In this document: positions 54,314 through 62,734 of the stretch, in pieces
How positions within the stretch are numbered: the stretch's first letter is position 1
Layout: each line of letters starts with the position of its first letter
Assembly (NCBI RefSeq): GCF_030852425.1
Contig: NZ_NSDM01000007.1
Location: 186,001-250,000 of the forward strand
Length of the DNA stretch: 64,000 nt
Reading direction: 5' to 3'
From: Saccharothrix longispora
Lineage (GTDB): Bacteria > Actinomycetota > Actinomycetes > Mycobacteriales > Pseudonocardiaceae
The notes under the pieces: generated by a model
Databases searched by the model: none
What the model was told of the DNA's origin: nothing
What the model saw: only the letters and a program-made list of their open reading frames with translations
Translations under genes and position numbers: made by a program

Positions 54314-55681
54314 TCAGACGTGTTTCACGGCGGCCAGGAGCTTGGTCAGCGAGTCCTTCGCGTCGCCGAACAGGAGGGTGGTCTTGGGGTTGTAGAGGAG
54401 GGCGTTGTCGACGCCCGCGAAGCCCGGCCGCATCGAGCGCTTCATGAACACCACGGCCTTCGCCCGGTCCACGTCGAAGATCGGCATGCCGTAGATCGGG
54501 CTGGACGGCTCGTCGCGCGCACCGGGGTTGACCACGTCGTTCGCACCCACCACGAGCACCACGTCGACGCTGCCGATGCCGGGGTTGACGTCGTCCAGCT
54601 CCTTCAGGTGCTCGTACGGCACGTCGGCCTCCGCGAGCAGCACGTTCATGTGCCCCGGCATCCGCCCGGCGACCGGGTGGATGCCGTAGTCCACGGTGAT
54701 GCCGCGCTGTTCGAGCACCTGGGCGAGCTCCCGCGCCGCGTGCTGGGCCTGCGCCACGGCCAGCCCGTACCCCGGCACGACCAGCACCGAGTGGGCGTAA
54801 CCGAGCAGGATCGCGACGTCCTCGACGGTCCCGGAGCGCACGGTGCGCTGCTCGCCGGACGCGGCGGTCACGTCGCGCGCCTTGAACGCGCCGAACAGGA
54901 TGTTGGTCAGCGGGCGGCCCATCGCCTGCGCCATCAGCCTGGTCAGGATCGTGCCGGACGCGCCGACGAGCGTGCCGGACACGATCAGCAGCGTGTTGGC
55001 CAGCACGTAACCGGAGGCCGCCACGGCCAGGCCGGTGAACGCGTTGAGCAGCGAGATCGCGATCGGCACGTCCGCGCCGCCCACGGGCAGCACGAACAGC
55101 ACGCCCAGCGCGAGGCCGGCCGCGGCCAGCAGCACGAGCAGCGCCCCGCTGCCGGTGACCACCACCAGGACCGCGAGCAGCGCACTGGCCGCCGCCACGC
55201 CGATGCCGAGCACCCGGCCGGCGGGCAGCAGCACGGGCCGGGTCGTCATGACCTCCTGGAGCTTGAGGAACGTGACGACGCTGCCGGAGAAGCTGACCGA
55301 GCCGATCAGCACGGTGAGCGCGGTGGCGACCTGGAACAGCACCGAGCCGTCGGCGACCTCCAGGAACTCGGTCAGCGCGACCAGCGCCGCCGCCGCGCCG
55401 CCGACGCCGTTGAACAGCGCCACCATCTGGGGGATGGCGGTCATCCGCACCGAGCGCGCCGCCGGGATGCCGACGACCACGCCCGCCGCGACGGCCAGCA
55501 CGATGAGCAGTCCGTTGTGGACCGCGCCGTGGACGAACGCCACGACCACCGCCAGCGCCATGCCCGCCGCGCCGATCAGGTTGCCCGCGCGGGCGTGCTT
55601 GGGCGTGCTCAGGCCCTTGAGCGCCAGCACGAAGCACAGCGCGGCGACGAGGTAGGCCAACTGCACCCAGGTGGGGCTCAC
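54314..55681 (-). CDS. pntB: NAD(P) transhydrogenase beta subunit
   Basis: A 455-residue protein: about nine membrane helices form the proton channel part, followed by the NADP(H)-binding domain III with [50 protein letters not shown] and [16 protein letters not shown]. It couples proton flow to hydride transfer between NADH and NADP+. GTG 55681 overlaps the pntAB stop by four bases. The NADPH it makes would support fatty acid synthesis and NO synthase. Confidence 0.96.
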   Translation of the reverse strand: MSPTWVQLAYLVAALCFVLALKGLSTPKHARAGNLIGAAGMALAVVVAFVHGAVHNGLLIVLAVAAGVVVGIPAARSVRMTAIPQMVALFNGVGGAAAALVALTEFLEVADGSVLFQVATALTVLIGSVSFSGSVVTFLKLQEVMTTRPVLLPAGRVLGIGVAAASALLAVLVVVTGSGALLVLLAAAGLALGVLFVLPVGGADVPIAISLLNAFTGLAVAASGYVLANTLLIVSGTLVGASGTILTRLMAQAMGRPLTNILFGAFKARDVTAASGEQRTVRSGTVEDVAILLGYAHSVLVVPGYGLAVAQAQHAARELAQVLEQRGITVDYGIHPVAGRMPGHMNVLLAEADVPYEHLKELDDVNPGIGSVDVVLVVGANDVVNPGARDEPSSPIYGMPIFDVDRAKAVVFMKRSMRPGFAGVDNALLYNPKTTLLFGDAKDSLTKLLAAVKHV

Positions 55682-55953
55682 CGCTTGTGCCCCTTGAACA
55701 TCTCCAGCATCCGGTCGGTGACCACGAACCCGCCGACCACGTTGACCGTGGCGAGGAAGACCGCCGCCAGGCCCAGCGCGACCTCCAGCGCGCCCTCGGC
55801 GCGCCCGGTGATCAGGATGGCCCCGACCAGGATCACGCCGTGGATCGCGTTCGCGCCCGACATCAGCGGTGTGTGCAGGATGGTGGACACCTTCGACACG
55901 ACCTCGAAGCCCACGAACACGGCGAGCACGAAGATCGTCAGCAGGTCGATCAC
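55678..55953 (-). CDS. pntAB: NAD(P) transhydrogenase alpha subunit part 2
   Basis: A 91-residue protein with about three helices (LLTIFVLAVFVGFEVVSKVSTILHTPLMSGANAIHGVILVGAIL...), the membrane part of the split alpha subunit. GTG 55953 overlaps pntAA and its stop overlaps pntB, so the three subunits are translationally coupled. Confidence 0.95.
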   Translation of the reverse strand: MIDLLTIFVLAVFVGFEVVSKVSTILHTPLMSGANAIHGVILVGAILITGRAEGALEVALGLAAVFLATVNVVGGFVVTDRMLEMFKGHKR

Positions 55954-57047
55954 GGCAGCTCCCTCCTCAGCTCGCCCGCGTGGGTCAGGCAGCAGCCGCC
56001 CAGCACCTCGTCGTCGAGGTCGGGCCGCACCTCGCCGTCCGAGGTCATCATCAGCAGCAGGTTGGCCACGTTGCGCGCGTACAGCTTGCTGGCGTGCGCG
56101 GGCATGCTGCTCGGCATGTTCCGCGCGCCGTGCACGAGGACGTCGCCCACCCACGTGTCCTCGCCCGCGACGCTCGCGGTGACGTTGCCGCCGGACTCGG
56201 CGGCCAGGTCGACGACGACCGAGCCGGGCGCCATGGCCTTGAGCATGTCCGCGGTGACGAGCACCGGCGCCGTGCGGCCGGGCACGGCGGCCGTGGTGAT
56301 CACGACGTCGGAGGCGGCGACGCGCTCGGCGATCAGCTCCCGCTGCCGCTCCAGGAACGTCTCGGACTGCGCCTGCGCGTACACGCCGTCCTGGGTCTCC
56401 AGGTCGAGTTCGACGAACTTCGCGCCGAGGCTGCGGACCTCCTCCTTGGCGGCGGCGCGCACGTCGTACGCCTCGACGACGGCGCCGAGCCGGCGGGCCG
56501 TGGCGATGGCCTGGAGGCCGGCCACGCCCGCGCCGAGGACCAGCACCTTCGCCGGCGGGACGGTGCCCGCCGCGGTGGTGAACATCGGCAGGAACTTCGG
56601 CAGGCGGTGCACGGCCTCCACGACCGCGCGGTAGCCCGCGACGAGGGCCTGCGAGGACAGCGCGTCCGCCGCCTGCGCCCTGGTCACCCTGGGTAGCAGG
56701 TCGAGGCTGAACGAGGTGACGCCGCGGTCCCGCAGCACCTCGACCAGCTCCCGTTCCAGGTTCGGCTGGAGGAAGCTGATCGTGATGTCGCCCTCGCGCA
56801 GCCGCGCCGCCTCCGCCGGGGTCGGCGGTTGCACGGAGATGACGACCTCGGTCCGCCCCGCGGGGTGGTCGGGCGTGGTGTTCGCGCCGGCCGCGCGGTA
56901 GGCGGCATCCGGGGCGTGGGCGTGTGCGCCCGCTCCGGCCTGCACGTCCACCGCGAGACCGGCACCGATCAGCGTGGTCACCGTTTCCGGTAGACCGGCT
57001 ACGCGGCGCTCGGCGGGCCGCGACTCTGCGGGTATGCCGACTCTCAC
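55950..57047 (-). CDS. pntAA: NAD(P) transhydrogenase alpha subunit part 1
   Basis: A 365-residue soluble NAD(H)-binding subunit. It resembles alanine dehydrogenase: MRVGIPAESRPAERRVAGLPETV, FLPMFTTAAGTVPPAKVLVLGAGVAGLQAIATARRLGAVVEAYDVR and DVVITTAAVPGRTAPVLVT. GTG 57047 heads the operon, with a sigma-70-like promoter just upstream. Confidence 0.95.
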   Translation of the reverse strand: MRVGIPAESRPAERRVAGLPETVTTLIGAGLAVDVQAGAGAHAHAPDAAYRAAGANTTPDHPAGRTEVVISVQPPTPAEAARLREGDITISFLQPNLERELVEVLRDRGVTSFSLDLLPRVTRAQAADALSSQALVAGYRAVVEAVHRLPKFLPMFTTAAGTVPPAKVLVLGAGVAGLQAIATARRLGAVVEAYDVRAAAKEEVRSLGAKFVELDLETQDGVYAQAQSETFLERQRELIAERVAASDVVITTAAVPGRTAPVLVTADMLKAMAPGSVVVDLAAESGGNVTASVAGEDTWVGDVLVHGARNMPSSMPAHASKLYARNVANLLLMMTSDGEVRPDLDDEVLGGCCLTHAGELRRELP

Positions 57048-57075
57048 GGAGAGTCACCCTAGCCGCACGAAGGTG

Positions 57076-57104
57076 ATCTATGCCACACTTCCGCCGTATT
57101 TCAA
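57076..57104 (-). promoter_or_regulatory. Candidate promoter of the pnt operon
   Basis: On the reverse strand TTGAAA (57099-57104) and ATAGAT (57076-57081) are separated by 17 bases, a good sigma-70-like arrangement. It lies about 30 bases upstream of the pntAA GTG. Confidence 0.5.
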
Positions 57105-57135
57105 CCGTATGTACGTCTTGCTGTGACCCGAGGGC

Positions 57136-58287
57136 TCAGTGGATGACCGGGCAGACGCCCTCGGTGTCGCCGGGGAAGAAGTTGGGCAGCAGCTCCCGCT
57201 TGTCGTAGTACCGGTGGAAGACGCTCGTGACGCCGCTGGACATCGGCGGCACGATCCACGTCCAGTCGGCCGGGCAGGTGCGGCCCGCGGCCTCCTCCTT
57301 CTCGATGTGCGCGAGGAAGCGGTCGGACTCGGTGTGGTGGTCGGTGATGGTCACGCCCGCCTCGGCGAACGAGTGCAGCACCGCGCGGTTCAGCTCGACC
57401 AGCACGCGGTCCTTCCACAGCGACCGCACGGTCGAGGTGTCCAGGCCCATCCGGCGGCCCAGGTAGGGCAGCAGGTCGTACCGGTCGGCGTCGGCGAAGT
57501 TGCGGGCGCCGATCTCGGTGCCCATGTACCAGCCGTTGAACGGGGCGGCCGGGTAGTCGACGCCGCCGATGCGCAGCCGCATGTTGCTGATGGCGGGCAC
57601 GGCGTGCCAGCGCAGGCCCAGCTCGGCCAGCCACGGCAGCTCGGGGTGGGTGATGGGCACCTCCATCACCGCGTCGCGCGGGATCTCGACCAGGCAGGGC
57701 TCGGCGTCCTCCCGCTCGACGACGAGCGGCAGGACGTCGAACGGCCCGCGCCGGCGCGGCGGGCGCCAGCCCAGGTCGAGCGCCTTCCCGGTGAGCTCCA
57801 GGTTGCGGCGGTCGCCGAGCACGCCGCCGTCGGCGCCCTCGTAGCCCGCGTAGCGGATCAGCTGCTCGTTGACGACGCGGGGACCGGGCCGGCCGGGCTC
57901 GTCGGGCGCGAACACGGTGATCACGGGGCGGACCCGGCCGCCGTTGCCGGCGAGCCTGAGGTGCTCGACGCACTCGTCGGCGACCTCCTTGGGGTCGCGC
58001 AGGTCGCGCAGGTCGCGCACCTTGAGGCTGCGCCAGTACAGGCGGCCGATGCAGCGCGCGCTGTTGCGCCACGCGACCCGCGCGCCGAAGACCAGCTCGG
58101 CGGCCGTGTGGCGGTACGTGCCGGTGGCCGCGATCTCGGCGTGCACCTCGGCCAGGCGGTGTTCCACCGGGCCGAGGTCGGGGTGCTCGGAGTGGTGCAG
58201 GCGGATGAAGTCGTCGGCCTCCGCGAGGTCGACGGCGGTCTCGCGCAGGGGGATGGCTTCAGCCGGACACGAGGGGACGGGGGCCAT
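57136..58287 (-). CDS. nos: Bacterial nitric oxide synthase (oxygenase domain)
   Basis: A 383-residue NOS oxygenase domain, the usual size for bacterial enzymes without a fused reductase. It makes NO and citrulline from arginine using haem and a pterin-like cofactor. Cys79 in WRNSARCIGR is the haem ligand; MRLRIGGVDYPAAPFNGWYMGTEIGARNF holds the substrate-binding Trp-Glu region; WIVPPMSSGVTSVFHRYY lies at the dimer and pterin region. ATG 58287 is the start giving a normal N-terminus. No dedicated reductase is adjacent. It follows the pnt operon on the same strand with its own gap of about 90 bases. Confidence 0.95.
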   Translation of the reverse strand: MAPVPSCPAEAIPLRETAVDLAEADDFIRLHHSEHPDLGPVEHRLAEVHAEIAATGTYRHTAAELVFGARVAWRNSARCIGRLYWRSLKVRDLRDLRDPKEVADECVEHLRLAGNGGRVRPVITVFAPDEPGRPGPRVVNEQLIRYAGYEGADGGVLGDRRNLELTGKALDLGWRPPRRRGPFDVLPLVVEREDAEPCLVEIPRDAVMEVPITHPELPWLAELGLRWHAVPAISNMRLRIGGVDYPAAPFNGWYMGTEIGARNFADADRYDLLPYLGRRMGLDTSTVRSLWKDRVLVELNRAVLHSFAEAGVTITDHHTESDRFLAHIEKEEAAGRTCPADWTWIVPPMSSGVTSVFHRYYDKRELLPNFFPGDTEGVCPVIH

Positions 58288-58457
58288 GACGGGACACCGT
58301 AGATGCACTTTCGGGGGTGGTGCACCGCCGTGCCGGGCACCCGGGAGGAGCACAACGCGGAGTCAGGACCACACCGTGAGTGCTTAATCCCGCGAAAGGG
58401 TGAGCCACCCTGCGAAAACGAGTGGTATTTGATTGTTGTCCGCTCGAATCACCATGA

Positions 58458-59588
58458 CTATTTGTGACTTATGTCACCGGGCATATTTCCCCTGTCGGGT
58501 GACAGCTCCGGAGCCGTCCAGCGGAGGAACCGGGTCATCCCGCGCAGGGCCACCGCGGTCGGCACCGCCCGCACGGCCGCGTCGCGCACGGCCACCGCGA
58601 CCGGGTTGCGCAGCCGGTGCCCCACGTGCCCCATCACCCGGGACGCCCGCGCGACCGCCTGCGTGCGGGGGCGGCGCGCCCGGTCGTACTCGGCCAGGGC
58701 GGTCGGCACGTCGTGGCGCGCGCACAGCGACGCGAGCACCACGCCGTCCTCGATCGCCATGCACGCGCCCTGCCCCAGGTACGGCGTCATCGCGTGCGCG
58801 GCGTCGCCGAGCAGCGCCACCCGACCGCGCACGTAGGTCGGCAACGGCGTGCCCAGCTCGTGGACGTCGTGCCGCAGCACCACCCCGGGCGGGGTCGCGG
58901 CGAGCACCGCCGGGATGGGGTCGTGCCAGTCGCCGACCAGCCGCCGCACCTCCCCCAGCTCGTCGTCGGCACGTCCCCCGGCGGGCGCGACCGTGGCCGC
59001 GTACCAGCACACCCGGCCGTCGCCGAGCGGCAGCACGCCCGCTTCCACGCCCGGTCCGAGCGTCTGGCTGATCGCCAGGTCGGCCGGGAACCGCGCCTCG
59101 CTCACCCCGCGCCACGCCGTCGTGCCCGCGTACACCGGACCGGGGTGGTCGGGGAACAGCGCCCGCCGGATGCCGCTGCGGATGCCGTCGGCGGCCACCA
59201 CGAGGTCCGCGTCGAGGTCGTCCGCCGAGCGCACCTCGGCGTCCGTGACCAGGCACCCGTCGGGCAGCGCCGAGCGCAGCACCCGGTGCAGGTCCGCCCG
59301 GTGCACGGCCACCACGTGCTCCAGCCGCCCCGCGTCCACGTGCGTCAGCGGGCGGCCCCGCCGGTCGAGCACCCCGCCCGCCACGCGGGGCGTGCCGATC
59401 CGCCGCACCTCGTCGTCCAGCCCCAGCGCGGCCAGCGCGCGCAGGGCGTTCGGCATCACGCCCACGCCCGCGCCGACCTCGCCGAACGCGGGCGCCCGTT
59501 CGAGGACCACCACCTCCCAGCCGACCCGCCGCAACGCCACCGCCGCGGTGACCCCGCCGAGGCCGCCGCCCACCACCGCTGCCTTCAC
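58458..59588 (-). CDS. FAD-dependent monooxygenase (PHBH fold)
   Basis: A 376-residue aromatic/polyketide hydroxylase-type flavoprotein: MKAAVVGGGLGGVTAAVALRRVGWEVVVLERA (dinucleotide binding), ADLVVAADGIRSGIRRALF (DG motif) and VALLGDAAHAMTPYLGQGACMAIEDGVVLA (GD motif). It uses NAD(P)H and O2 to hydroxylate an unknown substrate. GTG 59588 lies next to a perfect operator shared with the divergent TetR gene, so it is probably induced by the regulator's ligand, perhaps its own substrate. Confidence 0.92.
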   Translation of the reverse strand: MKAAVVGGGLGGVTAAVALRRVGWEVVVLERAPAFGEVGAGVGVMPNALRALAALGLDDEVRRIGTPRVAGGVLDRRGRPLTHVDAGRLEHVVAVHRADLHRVLRSALPDGCLVTDAEVRSADDLDADLVVAADGIRSGIRRALFPDHPGPVYAGTTAWRGVSEARFPADLAISQTLGPGVEAGVLPLGDGRVCWYAATVAPAGGRADDELGEVRRLVGDWHDPIPAVLAATPPGVVLRHDVHELGTPLPTYVRGRVALLGDAAHAMTPYLGQGACMAIEDGVVLASLCARHDVPTALAEYDRARRPRTQAVARASRVMGHVGHRLRNPVAVAVRDAAVRAVPTAVALRGMTRFLRWTAPELSPDRGNMPGDISHK

Positions 59589-59599
59589 ACCCTCACCCC

Positions 59600-59638
59600 T
59601 TCTACACCTGTAGAGGTCGCTACTCTACAGGTGTAGAA
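59600..59638. promoter_or_regulatory. Perfect inverted-repeat operator between monooxygenase and TetR genes
   Basis: TTCTACACCTGTAGAG (59600-59615) and CTCTACAGGTGTAGAA (59623-59638) are exact reverse complements around a seven-base spacer. Each arm is itself a near-palindrome (CTACACCTGTAG), so two TetR dimers could bind. It covers the whole divergent gap. Confidence 0.88.
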
Positions 59639-59651
59639 GGAGGACGCAGCT

Positions 59652-60236
59652 GTGACGGAGCGCATGGCCGCACTGGCCGACGCCGCCATCCACCTCGTGG
59701 CCGCGCGGGGCATGCGCGGGCTGACCCACCGGGCCGTGGACGCCGAGGCGGGCGTGCCCACCGGCTCCACGTCGGCCTACTTCCGCACCCGCAAGGCGCT
59801 CGTCGAGGGCGTGGTGCGGCGGCTCGCCGAGCTGGACGCGGCGGAGGTGGCCGAGGCGGGCGCCACCCGGTCGCTCGACCCCGACGAGCTGGCCGAGGGC
59901 GTCGCGCGGGTCCTGGACACCTGGATGACCGTCGGCCGCGAACGCACCCTGGCCCGCTACGCGTGCCTGCTGGAGGCCACCCACCACCCGGAGCTGCGCG
60001 GCGTCCTGGTGCACGGCGAACGCCTGCGCGAGCAGGCGCGGGAACTGCTCACCGCGCTCGGCGCGCCCGCGCCGGAGCGGCAGAGCCGCGAGCTGGTGGC
60101 GTTCATCGACGGCCTGCTGTTCGACCGGCTGGTCGGGACCGGCGCGCTCGGAGCGCCCGCCCCCGGCACCCCGGAGAGCCGCGCCGAGCTGGCCCTGGCC
60201 CTGCGGGCGGCGCTGCGGGGCGTGCTGGGCCGGTAA
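59652..60236 (+). CDS. TetR-family regulator
   Basis: A 194-residue regulator with helix-turn-helix ALADAAIHLVAARGMRGLTHRAVDAEAGVPTGSTSAYFRTRKALVEGVV and a helical C-terminal domain. GTG 59652 has AAGGAGGA upstream; that ribosome-binding site partly overlaps the operator, so binding should block its own expression. It is divergent from the monooxygenase, its probable target. Confidence 0.93.
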   Translation: MTERMAALADAAIHLVAARGMRGLTHRAVDAEAGVPTGSTSAYFRTRKALVEGVVRRLAELDAAEVAEAGATRSLDPDELAEGVARVLDTWMTVGRERTLARYACLLEATHHPELRGVLVHGERLREQARELLTALGAPAPERQSRELVAFIDGLLFDRLVGTGALGAPAPGTPESRAELALALRAALRGVLGR

Positions 60237-60321
60237 CACCGCCGGCCCGGGAACGGGTGGCGCGGCCGGCCGGAGTGGTTCCCGTGCCGGGATTCCAGGT
60301 CTTCCCCACGTGGAGACACCC

Positions 60322-60506
60322 GTGGCACGCATCGCCTTCTCCACCATCCCCGGCTCCGGCCACGTCAACCCGACGCCGCCCGTCGTGCCGGGCCGGTCCG
60401 TCGCGGCCACCGGGTCGCCTGCGCCGTCGACCCGGGTCCGTCACCACCGTCGGCGTCGGGCGGCACGACCGCCGCGGCCGACGTGATCGAGTCGCTGCCG
60501 GCCTGA
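60322..60506 (+). pseudogene. Decayed macrolide-type glycosyltransferase remnant
   Basis: The frame from GTG 60322 reads MARIAFSTIPGSGHVNP, the N-terminal motif of MGT-family glycosyltransferases, and stops at 60486. After a frameshift near 60400 another frame reads ATGHRVACAVDPG (the typical next segment) and GGTTAAADVIESLPA before a stop at 60506. Only about 60 codons of an approximately 400-codon gene survive. The rest of the 60237-60562 gap shows no other gene. Confidence 0.7.
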
Positions 60507-60562
60507 CCCGGCCGGGTGACGTGATCCGGGGGCGGTCCCGGTGGGGACCGCCCCCGGCGCGC

Positions 60563-60808
60563 CTACGCGGACCGCTCCGAGCCCCGGCTGCCCAGCCGCG
60601 GGAACGGGTCGGTCGAGAACACGACCTCCACCGGCACCTCGAAGTACTGCGCGATGCGCAGCGCCAGGTACAGGCTCGGGCTGTACTCGCCCCGCTCCAG
60701 GTAGCCCACGGTCTGGTAGTGGATGCCCAGGGCCTCGGAGAGCTGCCTGCGCGACACCCCCCGTTCGGCGCGCAGCATCGCGATCCGGTTGTAGACGCTC
60801 TCGCTCAC
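60563..60808 (-). CDS. XRE-family helix-turn-helix regulator
   Basis: An 81-residue protein: SVYNRIAMLRAERGVSRRQLSEALGIHYQTVGYLERGEYSPSLYLALRIAQYFEVPVEVVFSTDPF is a complete Cro/XRE domain, close to the small regulators that follow ABC transporter operons. GTG 60808 overlaps the permease stop (GTGA), so it is the last gene of the ABC operon and likely feeds back on it. Confidence 0.92.
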   Translation of the reverse strand: MSESVYNRIAMLRAERGVSRRQLSEALGIHYQTVGYLERGEYSPSLYLALRIAQYFEVPVEVVFSTDPFPRLGSRGSERSA

Positions 60809-61680
60809 ACCCCGCCCCTCTGGAGCGCCGCCTGCCGGCGCCGCTCCATGTCGGCCCCCGACTCCCGGCGGGCCATCCGACGCAGGATCGTAGGCGCGAG
60901 CAGGAAACCGACCACCGCCCAGGTCGCCAGGACCGCGATCACGGCGGGTGTCCGCCACGTCCCGCCGATCTCCGCCGCCGCCGCCGCGTCGGGCAGCAGC
61001 GCCGAGCGGGCGCCGAGCCCGATCCAGTACACCGGGAACACCTGGCCGAGCGCCTGGAGCCAGCCGGGCAGCGCGGTGATCGGGTAGAAGATGCCGGAGA
61101 TCGCCGCGATGCCCATCATCGGCAGCATCGTGATGCCCATGGCACCGCCGGGGCTCTTGGTGATCGACCCGGCGACCGCGCCCCACGGCAGGGTCGCCAG
61201 CGCGCCCAGCACCAGCACGGCGAGCAGGCCCAGCACGCCGCCGACGCCCGTGTGGCCGAACACGTCCACCAGCAGCGCCGCCGGGACCAGCAGGACGACG
61301 AGGCTGAACCCGCCGTCCAGGGCCAGCTGCACGAGCCGGGCGACGAGGTAGCCGACCATGCCGTTCGGCACGGCCTTGGCGCGCAGCAGCGTGCCGTCCT
61401 CGCGGTTGGTGCTGAGCTGGCCCGCCGGCCCCACGAGGCCGCTGAAGGCCACGCCCATGCCGAGCATGCTCGGCAGCGTGAAGGCGGCGAGCGCGAGCCC
61501 GGTGCCCTCGACCGCCGTGTCGCGCTGGAACCACAGCACGAGCATGAAGCCGATCGTGGTGAAGAGGTTGAACAGCTGGTCGGGGCTGCCCAGCGCGTGC
61601 CGGAACTCGCGCAGCCCCCGGTCCACGCCGAGTCGCACCGCGAACATCCTGCCGCCGGCTCCGCTCTCCCGGGTGCTCAC
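60805..61680 (-). CDS. ABC-2 type permease (DrrB-like)
   Basis: A 291-residue membrane protein with about six helices (LFTTIGFMLVLWFQ, LALAAFTLPSMLGMGVAFSGLVG, FSLVVLLVPAALLVDVFG, VLGLLAVLVLGALATLPWGAVAG, MMGIAAISGIFYPITALPGW, IAVLATWAVVGFLLAPTIL), the ABC-2 exporter pattern. GTG 61680 overlaps the ATPase stop by four bases. It likely forms an exporter for a drug or secondary metabolite together with the ATPase. Confidence 0.9.
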   Translation of the reverse strand: MSTRESGAGGRMFAVRLGVDRGLREFRHALGSPDQLFNLFTTIGFMLVLWFQRDTAVEGTGLALAAFTLPSMLGMGVAFSGLVGPAGQLSTNREDGTLLRAKAVPNGMVGYLVARLVQLALDGGFSLVVLLVPAALLVDVFGHTGVGGVLGLLAVLVLGALATLPWGAVAGSITKSPGGAMGITMLPMMGIAAISGIFYPITALPGWLQALGQVFPVYWIGLGARSALLPDAAAAAEIGGTWRTPAVIAVLATWAVVGFLLAPTILRRMARRESGADMERRRQAALQRGGV

Positions 61681-62576
61681 AGGGCCGCCACCTCCTCCTG
61701 CTCGACCCGGCCGTCCTCGTGCCGCTGGACCAGTGCCATGTAGGTGTCCTCCAGCGTGCTGCGGCGCACCTCCAGCTCCGAGACGCCCGTCGGGTGCTGC
61801 CGGAACAGGTCGCGCACGAACCCCGCGGCGTCCTCGGCGGTGTGCACGTGCCGCTGCCCGTCGTGCGTCCAGCGCACCTCGGACTTGCCCGCGACCTGGC
61901 GGCTGAGCTGGTCGGGGCTGCCGTCGGCGATGATCCGCCCGCCCGCCAGCACCAGGATGCGGTCGGCCAGCTTCTCCGCCTCGGCCAGGTCGTGCGTGGT
62001 GAGCAGGATCGTCATGCCCTCCAGGTCCGACAACCGGTGCACCAGGTCGTGGAAGTCGCGGCGGGCGTGCGGGTCGAACCCGGCCGTCGGCTCGTCCAGG
62101 AACAGCAGTTCGGGCTTGCCGACGATGCCGATGGCGACGTCGAGCCGCCGCCGCTGGCCGCCGGAGAGCGTGGAGACCTTCTTGTCGGCGTGCTCGGCCA
62201 GCCCCACCGCCTCGATCAGCTCGTCGGTGTCGACCGGCCGGGAGCGGTCGGGCGTGGCGTACGGCCGGTAGTAGCGCCCGAGGTGGTGCAGCAGCTCGCG
62301 CACGCGCCAGCGGCCGTGGTCGCGCCAGGACTGGAGCACCACGCCGAGCTTCGCCCGCCACGCCTCGTCGCCCTTGGCCGGGTCCTGCCCCAGCACCCGG
62401 ACGTGGCCCGCGGAGGGCAGCCGGAAACCCTCCAGGATTTCGATGGTCGTCGTCTTGCCCGCGCCGTTCGGCCCGAGCAGGGCCACCACCTCGCCCAGGC
62501 CCGCGGTGAAGTCGACGCCGCGCAGCACGTCCGTCGACCCGTAGCGCATCCGCAGGTCACGTACCTCGATGACCAA
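61677..62576 (-). CDS. ABC transporter ATP-binding protein (DrrA-like)
   Basis: A 299-residue ATPase: Walker A LLGPNGAGKTTTIEILEG, signature STLSGGQRRRLDVAIGI, Walker B LLFLDEPTAGFD, switch TTHDLAEAEKLADRI, and a C-terminal extension as in DrrA-type exporters. The start is TTG 62576 with GGAGGTGAGG just upstream; no ATG or GTG fits. First gene of the ATPase-permease-XRE operon, divergent from the P450. Confidence 0.92.
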   Translation of the reverse strand: MVIEVRDLRMRYGSTDVLRGVDFTAGLGEVVALLGPNGAGKTTTIEILEGFRLPSAGHVRVLGQDPAKGDEAWRAKLGVVLQSWRDHGRWRVRELLHHLGRYYRPYATPDRSRPVDTDELIEAVGLAEHADKKVSTLSGGQRRRLDVAIGIVGKPELLFLDEPTAGFDPHARRDFHDLVHRLSDLEGMTILLTTHDLAEAEKLADRILVLAGGRIIADGSPDQLSRQVAGKSEVRWTHDGQRHVHTAEDAAGFVRDLFRQHPTGVSELEVRRSTLEDTYMALVQRHEDGRVEQEEVAAL

Positions 62577-62668
62577 GGACCCTCACCTCCCCCATGTAGA
62601 AGTTCTCGGGCGATTTGTAGCACATCTGCTATCTCTCCTACTACGTGCGTTCCTGACGGCATATTTAC

Positions 62669-62684
62669 TTCACGGGTTCGTGAA
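62669..62684. promoter_or_regulatory. Inverted repeat in the ABC/P450 divergent promoter
   Basis: TTCACG-GGTT-CGTGAA is a perfect 6-bp-arm palindrome in a locally AT-rich gap; a smaller one, TAGCA-CATC-TGCTA, lies at 62618-62631. Either may bind the XRE regulator of the neighbouring operon. Confidence 0.45.
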
Positions 62685-62734
62685 TCTTCTGTAGCTTGCG
62701 AAGGAGGTCCCTGACGCACTGGGAGGTGTGCGAG

